A stretch of DNA of 64,000 nt from NCBI RefSeq assembly GCF_014651615.1, contig NZ_BMXF01000002.1:1206677-1270676 (forward strand), in the 5' to 3' direction. Under the pieces are notes generated by a model. It searched no databases. It was not told where the DNA came from and was given only the letters and a program-made list of their open reading frames with translations. This document shows, piece after piece, positions 51,596-61,308 of this stretch; position 1 is the first letter of the stretch, and every line of letters begins with the position of its first letter. This DNA comes from Persicitalea jodogahamensis (GTDB taxonomy: Bacteria > Bacteroidota > Bacteroidia > Cytophagales > Spirosomataceae). A program made the translations under genes and the position numbers.

Positions 51596-52684
51596 TCAGT
51601 GCTGGTTGAGAACTTCAATTTCCCGACTAATTTTTGTCTCTTCAATAGTTTGAGGTTCCGTTAATTGAAAGTTTTGGTGCACGTTTTCCATGTCTTTGAA
51701 CCCACTGCCGGTGATCAGACAGACTACGGTTTCGTTCCTCGGCGATACTTCATTTCGCAGAAGGGCATCTTCCAAACCGGCCAAAGCTACGGCACCAGCC
51801 GGTTCGCAGAAGATTCCCTCCTGGGTTGCCAGCCTTTTTTGCCAGCTAAAAACCGATTCATCGCTCACCACATAGCCATTACCACCCAGAGCCCTGCAAT
51901 TTTCGATTACCTGATTGCCGTCCAGCACGCTGGGTACCTGAAGGCCGCTGATCCGGGTAGTGGAGGCGGCCACGGCACGGGCCATACTCGCGTGGTCTCG
52001 CAGGGGAGAGGTGATGGTATCGTTTCCCCGCGGTTGAACGCAATGTACTTTGCTATTTGCCCCCGATGATATGACTCCCTTGGTCACGGCAAGCGTCAAT
52101 CCGCCCCCGCCGGCGGGAGCGAAAATGTGGTCTATATTTGCAATCGTAGAGTCCTTCAATTCCAAAGCCAGCGTTTCCACGCCCCGCATGGCCGACGGAC
52201 AATAGCGGTAGGCACTGACGGGTAAGGGGAGTTTATTCGCGGCGCAGTACTTCTCCAGAATACCGAATACCTTAGCCGTAACGAGCGGATCCAGGCCAAA
52301 GCCTTTTACGAGCCGAATATGCGCTCCGTAAAGCTGCATTTGCCGGATTTTGGAAGATGGGGCACCGTCCACTACGAAAATGACGCAGGTAATACCCGCC
52401 GCGGCGCAATAAGCGGACAAAGCCGCTCCCGTATTCCCACTGGACGTGGCGATGCAAAATTTTTGGCCAGCCGCCACCATTTCGCTTACCAGCACAGCCG
52501 CAAAACGATCTTTGTACGAACCGGTGGGGTTCAAATTTTCAAGTTTGAAATACAGATTCTCCAGACCCAGTGCCTTACCGATCCTTCGGGATTTCACCAG
52601 CGGTGTATTGCCCTCGCCAAGCACGACTCGGCAAGGTTCGGAAACCTGGGGCAAAAAGGAATCATATCGCCAGATGCTGTTCAA
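51596..52684 (-). CDS. Threonine-synthase-like PLP-dependent lyase
   Basis: The 362-aa protein is a fold-type II PLP enzyme. The PLP lysine lies in NPTGSYKDRFA (Lys near 59). ATSSGNTGAALSAYCAA near 80 binds the phosphate and substrate, and AGGGGLTLAVTKG near 192 is the glycine loop. It is closest to threonine synthase but shorter than housekeeping forms and sits in a catabolic operon. A beta-elimination or beta-replacement on a hydroxy or amino acid is more likely than threonine synthesis. The gene overlaps the SDR gene by 4 bp (52681-52684). Confidence 0.85.
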   Translation of the reverse strand: MNSIWRYDSFLPQVSEPCRVVLGEGNTPLVKSRRIGKALGLENLYFKLENLNPTGSYKDRFAAVLVSEMVAAGQKFCIATSSGNTGAALSAYCAAAGITCVIFVVDGAPSSKIRQMQLYGAHIRLVKGFGLDPLVTAKVFGILEKYCAANKLPLPVSAYRYCPSAMRGVETLALELKDSTIANIDHIFAPAGGGGLTLAVTKGVISSGANSKVHCVQPRGNDTITSPLRDHASMARAVAASTTRISGLQVPSVLDGNQVIENCRALGGNGYVVSDESVFSWQKRLATQEGIFCEPAGAVALAGLEDALLRNEVSPRNETVVCLITGSGFKDMENVHQNFQLTEPQTIEETKISREIEVLNQH

Positions 52685-53496
52685 AATTCGTCGGGTCGTT
52701 GGAGTTTCTTTGAGGAATAGGAATTGAAATTTGGCTTGAAGCCACCATCAACTACCAGCGTGGTACCCGAAATGTAGGAGGCCGCTCCCGAACACAAAAA
52801 GAGGATGGCCTCTGCTACTTCCGCAGGTAACCCTCCCCGACCTAAGGGAATGTAGCCAGTTAATTCCTGAATCAAGCTGTCGCTAACGTTTTTCCCTTTT
52901 GGATCGACATAGTCATCACTAAGCTGCGTGTCGATGTAGCCCGGTGCCACACCCACCACCCGGATGCCGCTACGTCCGTAGGTAATGGCCAGCTCTCGTG
53001 TCAGCGCTTCGAGGGCGCCTTTGGCGGCTATGTACGCAGGGCCAATCCCGGAAGGTCGCCCGGCCATCACGCTGGACACATTGACAATCACGCCACCCGA
53101 ACCAGCCTTCTCCATTTCGGCCGCTGCCCATTTGGCCAGGAAGGCGGGGGCGGTCAGGCAAATTTTCAGCGTCTTCTCCCAATCCTCCATGGCCATCGTT
53201 CGCAGGCTTTCGACGGTTCGCCAGGCAGCATTATTGATTAGGACATCCACACGGCCTAATTTCGCAACCGTTTCCCGCACAATATTTTGGAGGTAGTTCT
53301 GGTCTGCAAGATCGCCCGCCAAAACCAAGGATTTACTACCCTGCTGTCGCTCCAATTGGTCAGCGGTTTTTTGTAAGCCACTTTCATCGATGTCACAAAG
53401 TACCACGCGGTATCCTTCGGCGTCAAACCGCAAGGCGGTGGCAGTGCCTATGCCGCCACTGGCCCCGGTGACGATTGTCACTTTTTCATTGTCCAT
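52681..53496 (-). CDS. Short-chain dehydrogenase/reductase
   Basis: The 271-aa protein has a complete SDR set: the cofactor motif TGASGGIG at residue ~10, Asp at ~36 favouring NAD, NNAA near 90, catalytic Ser in NVSSVMAG near 143, and Tyr and Lys in AYIAAKGAL near 158. The C-terminal YISGTTLVVDGGF is also typical. It would oxidise a hydroxyl of the sugar or hydroxy-acid intermediate. It overlaps both neighbours: 4 bp with the PLP-enzyme gene and 11 bp with the deacylase gene. Confidence 0.9.
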   Translation of the reverse strand: MDNEKVTIVTGASGGIGTATALRFDAEGYRVVLCDIDESGLQKTADQLERQQGSKSLVLAGDLADQNYLQNIVRETVAKLGRVDVLINNAAWRTVESLRTMAMEDWEKTLKICLTAPAFLAKWAAAEMEKAGSGGVIVNVSSVMAGRPSGIGPAYIAAKGALEALTRELAITYGRSGIRVVGVAPGYIDTQLSDDYVDPKGKNVSDSLIQELTGYIPLGRGGLPAEVAEAILFLCSGAASYISGTTLVVDGGFKPNFNSYSSKKLQRPDEF

Positions 53497-54421
53497 CGAT
53501 TACTATTTTACCTGGTTTAGTGATGGGTAAAATGCCGCCTAACGCATCCCCTTTTTCTACTTTGCAATTTGCTCGTTGCAAAAAAGCCAAGCCATCCTGC
53601 TCTACCAAAACAGTTTCTCTTTGGCCAGTGAGCGGATTGACTACCATCCCCCAGCGATCCCCTTTTTTCAAAAAACTACCCAAATTATTTTCTGGTAAAA
53701 AGATCCCGTCGGACGGCGAGGGCATCATTATCTGTAAATACCCGCTGTTTCTGCGGTAGTCTTCTACCCAAAACCGGCCATCGGCAGGCAAAGTACCCAC
53801 GGGGTGGTTTATCATTTTTAAACTACTCAACAGGTTCAAAAAACCTGCTTTATATTTTTCAACTACCTGGGGCTGAAACACTGAGCCGCCCCCATATTCC
53901 ACGTAGATGGCTGGCACGTTGGCATCGCGGGCCACCGAGAGCGTTCGCCCGTTGGCAGTGGCGTCGGTTCCCCACACGATAGGCAGATTAAAAGCCAAAG
54001 CCATTTGTTGTTGCTTTGCTAAAATTTCTTTCACAGGATGTAGCAAGTACCCCGCCAGCGGAGCAATGTCATAGGCCAGCCCTCCGGTATGCATGTCGAC
54101 ATAGTAATCAGCCTGTCTAATATGCTCACTGATGCGATAAGCGGCCCTTTCTGTGGTAGTACCAACGGCATTGCCCGGACAGACACGCGCTAAATCCAGC
54201 TTATCTTCGCCGTAGCGGCTCCCCAGCCGGTAGGCACTTTCGTTGACGATCGGGACGATTGACACATCGCCGCATACCAGTATACTCGGCAATAGTTCGC
54301 CCAATTCCAGCGCAGCCAGGACGGGTTCATACTCGTCACCGTGAACGCCGGCCGAAAGAAGCACGGATGGGCCGGGTTTTCCGGATTCAATCGACCGAAT
54401 GGTAAAGTCCTCGCTGGGCAA
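53486..54421 (-). CDS. M14 succinylglutamate desuccinylase/aspartoacylase-family hydrolase
   Basis: The protein carries the zinc site of this family: LLSAGVHGDEYEPVLAALEL holds His and Glu, and DYYVDMHTGG holds the third ligand. VARDANVPAIYVEYGGG follows, and a C-terminal beta domain ends the protein. The frame is open to an ATG at 54583, but the first ~54 codons of that form lie inside the sialidase-like gene and have no family counterpart. There is no ATG near the true N terminus. TTG at 54419-54421 gives 311 aa, and GTG at 54467-54469 is the alternative. An N-acyl amino acid or acylated amino sugar is the likely substrate. It overlaps the sialidase gene by 35 bp and the SDR gene by 11 bp. 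Confidence 0.83.
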   Translation of the reverse strand: MPSEDFTIRSIESGKPGPSVLLSAGVHGDEYEPVLAALELGELLPSILVCGDVSIVPIVNESAYRLGSRYGEDKLDLARVCPGNAVGTTTERAAYRISEHIRQADYYVDMHTGGLAYDIAPLAGYLLHPVKEILAKQQQMALAFNLPIVWGTDATANGRTLSVARDANVPAIYVEYGGGSVFQPQVVEKYKAGFLNLLSSLKMINHPVGTLPADGRFWVEDYRRNSGYLQIMMPSPSDGIFLPENNLGSFLKKGDRWGMVVNPLTGQRETVLVEQDGLAFLQRANCKVEKGDALGGILPITKPGKIVIDGQ

Positions 54422-55544
54422 GACGCGTAATGTTTGTAACGGAAAGCTTAGGATTTTGGGACAAGTCACTGGCGCAGTACCCCAGCAAAACGTGATCACC
54501 AACGAAATGAACAGCGATATAACAGTACCAACCTTCGGGATTGCTCTCGATGTTATTGATGTGCTGCCAGGTCTTTCCCTCATCTTTGGAAATCGCCACG
54601 GTCAGCGGCGTTCTTTTGCCCTTAAGCGGGCCTTCGGCGATGTCTTTATGATTATTCCAGACCAGCAATAGGTCACCCGTCGCAGGCACGCGAACGATCG
54701 TCGCCGGGGAAAGCGGAGAGTGAATAGCGCTGGGTTCGATGGCGCTCCACGTTTCACCCCCATCCTTTGAGTAGGATAGCTGCTGCACCCCGCCGCTGGC
54801 GCGAATGTACATCATCACCCGACCGTCTTTGAGGGCAACGACACCCGGCTCCTGAGTGACGATTTCAGTGGCGTCAGGTACTTTTTGACTGGATTTCCAG
54901 GTAGTTCCATTATCATCTGAATAGTACGTGAACAAGTCAGCTTTATTCTGCCATTGACCATCCGCCGTGGTATGCAGAGCCACGGGCATCAGGATTCGAC
55001 CATTTTTCAATTGAATGACCCGACTGTTATTCAGCACAAAGTACCCTTTCTTATCCACGATGCAGGGCTTGGGTTGGCTCCATGTCTTAGCCTCATCAGA
55101 AGAAACTCTCATCATAGGGATACAGTCTTTGGTGGAGTTTTTCCTGAGATAGAATAGCGCGATTTTCCCGTTTTTCATGCGCAACAGCGATACGGACATT
55201 ACGTTCATGTCGCCTTCCCGTTCTACAATGACTTTATCCTCACTCGTCCACGTTTTGCCACCATCTTTTGAGTAGCGTCCTGTCAGGTAAGCAGGAGCGT
55301 GATCGCTGTTGGAGCCACCCGTATAGTGACTGTACACAAACAGAATACGCCCGTCTTTGAGTGTGACAAAATCCCCCTCACTGTTTCGGGGATTGTCCTC
55401 GCCGGGGGCTAGTTTGAGAACTGAATTCTGCTGTAGCGACTCCTGAGCATGAAGATCTTCCGACGCAAGAATTGGCAACAGAAGCAAATTCAACCAGATC
55501 AGCCGGATAGAAAAATGTAGTTTTAAAGTGCGCAAAATGAACAT
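54387..55544 (-). CDS. Exported sialidase-family (BNR/Asp-box) protein
   Basis: The 385-aa protein has a signal region (SIRLIWLNLLLLPILASEDLHAQ) and a six-bladed propeller. Repeated Asp boxes are visible: SKDGGKTW, SDEAKTWS, SDDNGTTW, SKDGGETW and SKDEGKTW. An N-terminal RNSEGDFVTLKDGRILFVYS supplies the Arg-cluster region of GH33-like enzymes. In several homologous PULs this group is annotated only as exo-alpha-sialidase, without proof of activity. It is exported, so it could act on the polymer or conjugate taken up by SusCD. It follows the lyase gene by 14 bp. Confidence 0.85.
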   Translation of the reverse strand: MFILRTLKLHFSIRLIWLNLLLLPILASEDLHAQESLQQNSVLKLAPGEDNPRNSEGDFVTLKDGRILFVYSHYTGGSNSDHAPAYLTGRYSKDGGKTWTSEDKVIVEREGDMNVMSVSLLRMKNGKIALFYLRKNSTKDCIPMMRVSSDEAKTWSQPKPCIVDKKGYFVLNNSRVIQLKNGRILMPVALHTTADGQWQNKADLFTYYSDDNGTTWKSSQKVPDATEIVTQEPGVVALKDGRVMMYIRASGGVQQLSYSKDGGETWSAIEPSAIHSPLSPATIVRVPATGDLLLVWNNHKDIAEGPLKGKRTPLTVAISKDEGKTWQHINNIESNPEGWYCYIAVHFVGDHVLLGYCASDLSQNPKLSVTNITRLAQRGLYHSVD

Positions 55545-55558
55545 GGATGTCAGGATTG

Positions 55559-56479
55559 TTAATGATTTTCCCTTGTAGATGTGGACAGGATGGCCATGTG
55601 TTCTAAAATCTTTTCTATCTCTTCATCCTTCCAACGCTGGTTTCCCATACCCAGGGGCGGATTTGGGATGCCAATGGCGACGCCATGCCTCATTTGCATG
55701 GCCTGTTGCAAAAAGGTCCAAATATTGGGTAATACCTGATTGATCGTCTCTTGAAAGGCCAGCATGAACTGGGTGCCTAACTCGTGGTTGCCGGCGATAA
55801 ATTCCTTCCGGACATGTTTGCATTCTTCGCCCCACAAATTAAAAAAACTGCCAATGGCCCCCACGGTGCCACACAGCGTGGCGTGGCAGAAAAGTTCGTC
55901 GGCACCGCTGAACAATTGCAATTTATCGCCAGCCAGAATATGGACAAGGCTGATTTCATACAGATTCTGAGTGGTCAGTTTCATGCCGACGATATTGGGC
56001 AATTGGAGGAGTTGTTCCAGGTACCCTCTGGCGTCGCCACCGAAAATACTTTGATTGCCGATATGGTAGGGATAAAATGGAATGTCGATCGACGAACTGA
56101 TTGCCCGGTAGTGTGCCAATGCATTTGGCACGCCGCCATTGTAATAGATGGGGGCAACGGTGGAAATGCCGTAAACGCCTGCTGCCTGGGCGGCTTGAGC
56201 GAGCCGAATGGATTCCTGGGTGTTCAAAGCGCCTACCTGAGCGACAATGGGTAGTTTGCCCTGCGCCACTTCAACGACTTTACGGGTTATTTCCTTGCGC
56301 TGGTTCTCTGTAAACAGAACCCCCTGACCCGTTGATCCCAGGATATACAGACCATCCATTTCCTGGCTCACGCATAACTGAACGATTTTTTCCAGCTCCG
56401 AAAATGAGGGCGCACCGCTTTCGTCGACAGGGGTTAGTAGTGCCGGCCAAATACCGCCAATGTCGTTTTTTTGATTCAT
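55559..56479 (-). CDS. DapA/NanA-family aldolase (lyase)
   Basis: The 306-aa TIM-barrel protein belongs to the dihydrodipicolinate synthase/N-acetylneuraminate lyase family. The GSTGQGVLFT motif is near residue 48, the catalytic Tyr lies in FYPYHIGNQ near 135, and the Schiff-base Lys is in IVGMKLTTQNL near 168. It would cleave or form a C-C bond of a 2-oxo acid, and sialic acid to pyruvate and ManNAc is one candidate. It has no signal peptide. It lies between susD (50 bp upstream) and the sialidase-like gene. Confidence 0.87.
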   Translation of the reverse strand: MNQKNDIGGIWPALLTPVDESGAPSFSELEKIVQLCVSQEMDGLYILGSTGQGVLFTENQRKEITRKVVEVAQGKLPIVAQVGALNTQESIRLAQAAQAAGVYGISTVAPIYYNGGVPNALAHYRAISSSIDIPFYPYHIGNQSIFGGDARGYLEQLLQLPNIVGMKLTTQNLYEISLVHILAGDKLQLFSGADELFCHATLCGTVGAIGSFFNLWGEECKHVRKEFIAGNHELGTQFMLAFQETINQVLPNIWTFLQQAMQMRHGVAIGIPNPPLGMGNQRWKDEEIEKILEHMAILSTSTRENH

Positions 56480-56529
56480 TATTGGGTTGATTTATTTGTA
56501 GGGGAGTTAGGGTACATTAACACCTTTGC

Positions 56530-58002
56530 TTAACGGTAGCCCGGATTTTGAACGAGTTTGGAATTCAAGCTCAAAGTCTGCAACGGTATTGGCCAGAGTA
56601 GTAGGTACTGATCGTTCTGCCGGCCTTTCAGGGAAGGTACTTTCTCGAACGCCTTACCAAACCGCACCAAATCCCACCACCTTTTTCCTTCGAAGGCAAA
56701 TTCCAGAAGCCGTTCTTTGAGGATGGCCTCGTCGTTTTCGGCCTTGGTGCCGTTCACAAATTGGTGCTGCGCAAAGGCATTCCCGTAGGCACGGCGCCGC
56801 ACCCGATTGATTTCTTCGGTTGGGTCCTGTCCCAGGGCATTCTTTATCTCGGCTTTCATTAAAATCAGGTCGGCGTACCGATAAATAATCACATCATCCA
56901 GAAACTTCCGGGCGCCACCGACCACAAATCCCTTGCCTTTCAAAACGACCGAGGTAACGTAATTTCTTACTCCATTCTGGGTAGCGTAAAGCTCCAAAAA
57001 GCTGACATTACGCCGCTGGTCGTCGGAGGTGAACTGATTGCGCAGGGTCGCAGTAGGAGCCCAGTAATTGTTACCACCGCCCGCTCCAATGATGTCGAAA
57101 GCCTGTTGACCCATGTTGGGCGTCATTTCGCTTGCCCGAATGTACATATCGTCGAAGTAGTTGTCGCCTACTTCCAAATCGGCAAAATGCGCCACCATGA
57201 TCACTTCCTTATTTCCTTTGTTATTGTAGGCAAAGACGTTGGCAAAGTTATCCAGCAGAGCCACATCCGACTGCTCCGCCTCGTTGAGGGCTTTCAGGGC
57301 TTCGTTCAAATCGGCCGTGCCTCCGTTCAGGCGCTTGGCCGTCCAAAGGTACACGTCGGCCTTCAGCATATTGGCAGCGGGCATGGACCAAAAATCACGC
57401 TTAGCGCTGAACTTGTTGTTGGGAAACAGGTCATTGGCCTTTTGAATGTCGCTTTTAATGAATTGAAAAATTTCCGCCGCCGACGTTCTGGCTTTGAAGG
57501 TAGTTTCGGCGTCGTAGCCTTCCACCGGTTCCGTAATCAGAGGCAGGTCCCCCCACGTACGGGCCATCACGAAGTACATGTAGGCTCGCATGCAGTAGGC
57601 TTGCGCGAGGACCGACTGTTTGCTATCTTCATTGTTGAAGGAAATGTCCGGCACGTACTTGATCACCAGATTAGCATAGTTTACCACGCGGTACATTTGT
57701 TGCCAATTCAGGTCGGCGTCGTTCTCAGAAAGGGAGTTCTCGAAGTACTTGATGCGGAAGGAGGCATTGGCGAGGCCGTTGCCCAGCGTTTCGCTGCGGG
57801 CTTCCCCCAGTAGAATCAAATCATCACTGGCGAAGTCCCTGAACTGATTGTACATTCCCACCAGGCCGCCCTGGGCGTCCTCCTCGGTTTTCCAAAAAGA
57901 GTTGACGGAAATCACGCTCTCGGGTGTCAGATCCACAAGACTGTCACAACCCAGAAAAGTCAACGACAGCGCCAATAGTCCAATTTTCTTTAAAGATTTC
58001 AT
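56530..58002 (-). CDS. SusD/RagB-family nutrient-binding lipoprotein
   Basis: The 490-aa protein starts MKSLKKIGLLALSLTFLGCD with the lipobox L-G-C at Cys19. The SusD N-terminal pattern follows (LVDLTPESVISVNSFWKTEE, then YRVVNYANLVIKYV), with TPR-like helices and the C-terminal RLLEFAFEGKRWWDLVRFGK and LWPIPLQTLSLN. It sits on the cell surface over the SusC channel and binds the ligand. The gene starts 18 bp after susC, as is usual for such pairs. Confidence 0.93.
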   Translation of the reverse strand: MKSLKKIGLLALSLTFLGCDSLVDLTPESVISVNSFWKTEEDAQGGLVGMYNQFRDFASDDLILLGEARSETLGNGLANASFRIKYFENSLSENDADLNWQQMYRVVNYANLVIKYVPDISFNNEDSKQSVLAQAYCMRAYMYFVMARTWGDLPLITEPVEGYDAETTFKARTSAAEIFQFIKSDIQKANDLFPNNKFSAKRDFWSMPAANMLKADVYLWTAKRLNGGTADLNEALKALNEAEQSDVALLDNFANVFAYNNKGNKEVIMVAHFADLEVGDNYFDDMYIRASEMTPNMGQQAFDIIGAGGGNNYWAPTATLRNQFTSDDQRRNVSFLELYATQNGVRNYVTSVVLKGKGFVVGGARKFLDDVIIYRYADLILMKAEIKNALGQDPTEEINRVRRRAYGNAFAQHQFVNGTKAENDEAILKERLLEFAFEGKRWWDLVRFGKAFEKVPSLKGRQNDQYLLLWPIPLQTLSLNSKLVQNPGYR

Positions 58003-58020
58003 ATTCTTGATTTTAGGTAA

Positions 58021-61000
58021 TTAAAACGAAGCTTTCAGACCAACCATGAGTACCCTCGGAACCGGGTATCGGCCGCGGTCGCTGCCCCCATCTTCCGGGG
58101 CAAGGCCCGTGTATTTGGTAAAGTACTTCAAATTATTTCCGGTAAGATTTACTCTCAAATTACTGATACCCACGCGGCGGAATAGTTCCACCGGAATGTT
58201 GTAAGCGAGCGTAACCTCGCGGATCGCCAAATAGTCGCCTTTTTCGTAGTTCTGCGAGCTACCACGGCCGTTATCGATGTTTCGTGGATCCCCACGCCAG
58301 TAGTTGGCTTGCGCCGCCTGGTCTGCCCAGTAGTAGCGAGGTATGTCAGTTTGATCCCCCTGCTCGAGCCAGGAACGTAGTAAGTCGGTGGTGCCGTTTA
58401 CATCGCCCACGAACTGTCCGTTCATGTTGGCCCGCACATAGTTGTAAATCGTGTGTCCCGTCATGTAGTCTGCACGGGCGTACAGGCTGAAACCCTTGTA
58501 TGAAGCTGAAGATGAAATGCCGCCCGTCCACTTTGGATAGATATTACCGACTGGTACACGGTCGCGGCTGTCGATTACTCCGTTATTATCCACATCCAGC
58601 CAGTTCACATCTCCTCCAAACTTGCGCTTGTCTGAGCCGGCTACCAGTTCGTCTCTGGGGCCTGCCGCTGCTGCTTCATCGGTTGCATACACGCCGAGGT
58701 ACTTATAGCCATAGAGTTGCCCCGTGGGTTGGCCTTCTTGCAGCCCGCCTTTGTAAACATAGGCATCTTGCGCGGGATCATACACCTCGTACCCACCAAT
58801 TCGATTGTTGAGGTTATCGTTTTCGGGTAGTTTAAGAATTTCGTTCTGATTGTGTGAGGCGTTGAAGGACAACTCCCAATTAAAGCCTTCATTCGCCACC
58901 AAACTGGTCGCCACTTCCAGCTCCACCCCTTTATTCTCAAGACTACCCAGGTTGGTAAGGATACTGCTAAAGCCCGTTTCCTGGGGTAGGGCCAGGGTGG
59001 TGATCAGGTTTTCCGTTACCCGCTGGTAGTAGTCAAAAATGAGTCGAAGACGATTTTGTAAAAATCCGGCGTCAAACCCGAAATCGAGCGTTTTGCTCTG
59101 TTCCCAACGCAAATTCTGGTTGGCAATGACGGTATACTCTACTGCAGGCAGGCCGCTGTACCTTTCTCCTACGCTGTATTGTCCCTGGGCCTGAAAGTCC
59201 GACAGGTTGCCCAGGTTTCCGGTAACCCCGTAGCTGGCCCGTAATTTCAAGCTGCTTACGGGTAAATTATCTCGCCAAAAATCCTCGTTATGCACGTTCC
59301 AACCGGCCGACACGCCAGGGAAGAAACCCCATTTGTTCTGTTCACCCAGGTTGGAGGCCCCGTCGTAGCGGGCATTAAGCGTGAACAGGTACTTGCGGTT
59401 ATAATCGTAGGTCATCCGGCCAAAAAAGCCCATAATGGCTTGGGTACTGGCTGAGCTGGATACACTCACCGGCGTGGCTGAGGCGTTCAGGGTCGGAATC
59501 AGGTCCGTCGCGGCGTCCCGGCCCACGGCACTCAGACTGCGTAACTCGCGGTTGAAGTAAGACAGACCGCCTTTAATTTGGAAGTTATGGACATCATTCA
59601 GGGACTTGGCGTAGCTCAGGGTGGCGTCGAACTGCTGTTGATTGCGCTTGGCGTAAGAGCCCGTAGCTTGACGTGTGTCGATGAGTTGGGTGGGGGTGTT
59701 GTAGTATGACAGCTGAAAGCGATTGTTCTCGTTCACCGTGTAGAAAAGGGAGGCGGATGGTTCGAAAATAAGGCCGGGGGCCACTTCCCACTGCACGCCT
59801 CCTGACAGAGTAATGTTGTTATCCTGATTATTATTCTTCTGGCGGCTGAGATGGTAGGCAGGATTTCCCAACGATTGGCTGACGCCTGGCGCCAGGCTGC
59901 CGTCTTCGTAGCGGTACTTAGCCGTGGGTGGGGTAGCGATGGAACGCTCGAACAGAAAATTTTCATCGTAAACAGAGTTATCTCCGAACCTGCTGAAATT
60001 CAGCCCACCGTACACGGATACTTTGTCGTTGACCTTGAGTCGGCCGTTTAGGTTGGTCGTGAACCGCTTATAATTAGTGTTAATCGCGATACCGTCAATC
60101 GTCGTATAGCCTACTCCGGCGTTGAACGTCGCTTTTTCAGTTCCCCCGGCAAAGCTGAGGTAGTTTTCGTGCGTAACGCCGGTTCTAAACAAGACGTCCT
60201 GCCAATCGGTATCGGCAAAGATGATAGTTTTACTGGGATCCAGCGGATCAGCAATGCTTCCCCAACCTTCGTTAAGCTTATACTCATTTTCCGGGGTAAG
60301 GTACTGCGTGGTAAAAGCCGTCCGATTGGTCAGGTCGTTGCCGATCCCCTGACCGTGCGAAGCATTGAGCCAGGAAAGTCGTTCCGGGTGTTTCTCACCG
60401 ATGGCGGCCACGCTCAATCGCCCGTAATACACATAGTCGCGGGCAGATAGTACGTCGTACTTTTCCCGCAGGTTAGAAAATCCGACGGAGTAGCTATAAC
60501 TAATGCGTGGTTTGCCTGCTACCCCTTTTTTAAGCGAGACGATAACTACTCCGTTGGATGCCCTAGCTCCGTAGATGGCGGTGGAAGCGGCATCTTTCAA
60601 CACCTGTAACGACTCGATATCCTGCGGATTGATTCCGTCCATATTGGAGCGAAGTACTCCGTCAACCACATAGAGGGGGTTAGCTCCGTTGGGATTGTTG
60701 ATCGATGCACCGCCCCGGACGATTACCCGGGGTGATGCGCCGGGCTGACCCGTTACTGTCTGCACCCGCACGCCCGAAACGGTTCCCTGCATGGCCGTGG
60801 CGGCATTGCCGAAAGTGGTATTCTCGAGTACTTTGTTATCAAGTTTGGTCACGGCAGTGGTTAGCGTGGCCCTGGATTGAGTTCCGTAACCAATCACTAC
60901 CGCTTCGTTCAGGGTATTGGCTTCGGCGGTCAGGGTGATGTCAATTTGGGATTGCGAGCCTACCGCGACCTCCTGACTCTCATAACCAACAAAACTGAAA

Positions 61001-61224
61001 ATCAGGCTTTGGCCTTCGGCTACCTGAATGGAGTATTGGCCCCGTTCGTCGGCGTTTACGCCCGATACCGTCTCTTTAACCATAACGGTTGCAAGCGGGA
61101 GGGGAGCATTGTCGTCGGACGCCCGTATGGTACCGGTAATCGTACGCTGCCCGAACACTGTCCCCGCGCTAATCGTGGACATGAGTAGTAGAAAAAGTAA
61201 TTTTTGTTTGCCGAGCCTTTTCAT
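58021..61224 (-). CDS. SusC/RagA-family TonB-linked outer membrane transporter
   Basis: The 1067-aa form starts at ATG 61224 with MKRLGKQKLLFLLLMSTISA. In-frame ATGs at 61245 and 61293 also exist, but the second would leave almost no leader after the promoter at 61310-61339. After the signal come a carboxypeptidase-regulatory-like domain (~35-110: TITGTIRASDDNAPLPLATV), a plug (ARATLTTAV-like region, then PRVIVRGGASINNPNGANPL, KDAASTAIYGARASNGVVIV) and a beta-barrel to the end. It imports the substrate of this locus with TonB energy. It is first in the operon, divergent from the GntR regulator. Confidence 0.93.
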   Translation of the reverse strand: MKRLGKQKLLFLLLMSTISAGTVFGQRTITGTIRASDDNAPLPLATVMVKETVSGVNADERGQYSIQVAEGQSLIFSFVGYESQEVAVGSQSQIDITLTAEANTLNEAVVIGYGTQSRATLTTAVTKLDNKVLENTTFGNAATAMQGTVSGVRVQTVTGQPGASPRVIVRGGASINNPNGANPLYVVDGVLRSNMDGINPQDIESLQVLKDAASTAIYGARASNGVVIVSLKKGVAGKPRISYSYSVGFSNLREKYDVLSARDYVYYGRLSVAAIGEKHPERLSWLNASHGQGIGNDLTNRTAFTTQYLTPENEYKLNEGWGSIADPLDPSKTIIFADTDWQDVLFRTGVTHENYLSFAGGTEKATFNAGVGYTTIDGIAINTNYKRFTTNLNGRLKVNDKVSVYGGLNFSRFGDNSVYDENFLFERSIATPPTAKYRYEDGSLAPGVSQSLGNPAYHLSRQKNNNQDNNITLSGGVQWEVAPGLIFEPSASLFYTVNENNRFQLSYYNTPTQLIDTRQATGSYAKRNQQQFDATLSYAKSLNDVHNFQIKGGLSYFNRELRSLSAVGRDAATDLIPTLNASATPVSVSSSASTQAIMGFFGRMTYDYNRKYLFTLNARYDGASNLGEQNKWGFFPGVSAGWNVHNEDFWRDNLPVSSLKLRASYGVTGNLGNLSDFQAQGQYSVGERYSGLPAVEYTVIANQNLRWEQSKTLDFGFDAGFLQNRLRLIFDYYQRVTENLITTLALPQETGFSSILTNLGSLENKGVELEVATSLVANEGFNWELSFNASHNQNEILKLPENDNLNNRIGGYEVYDPAQDAYVYKGGLQEGQPTGQLYGYKYLGVYATDEAAAAGPRDELVAGSDKRKFGGDVNWLDVDNNGVIDSRDRVPVGNIYPKWTGGISSSASYKGFSLYARADYMTGHTIYNYVRANMNGQFVGDVNGTTDLLRSWLEQGDQTDIPRYYWADQAAQANYWRGDPRNIDNGRGSSQNYEKGDYLAIREVTLAYNIPVELFRRVGISNLRVNLTGNNLKYFTKYTGLAPEDGGSDRGRYPVPRVLMVGLKASF

Positions 61225-61308
61225 AGGAGTAGAGGTTGAATTCATGACTTGCCTGCGGTTAATGACGCGAGCGATAATTGTTCCTAGATTCATATTTTTA
61301 ATTGTAGG

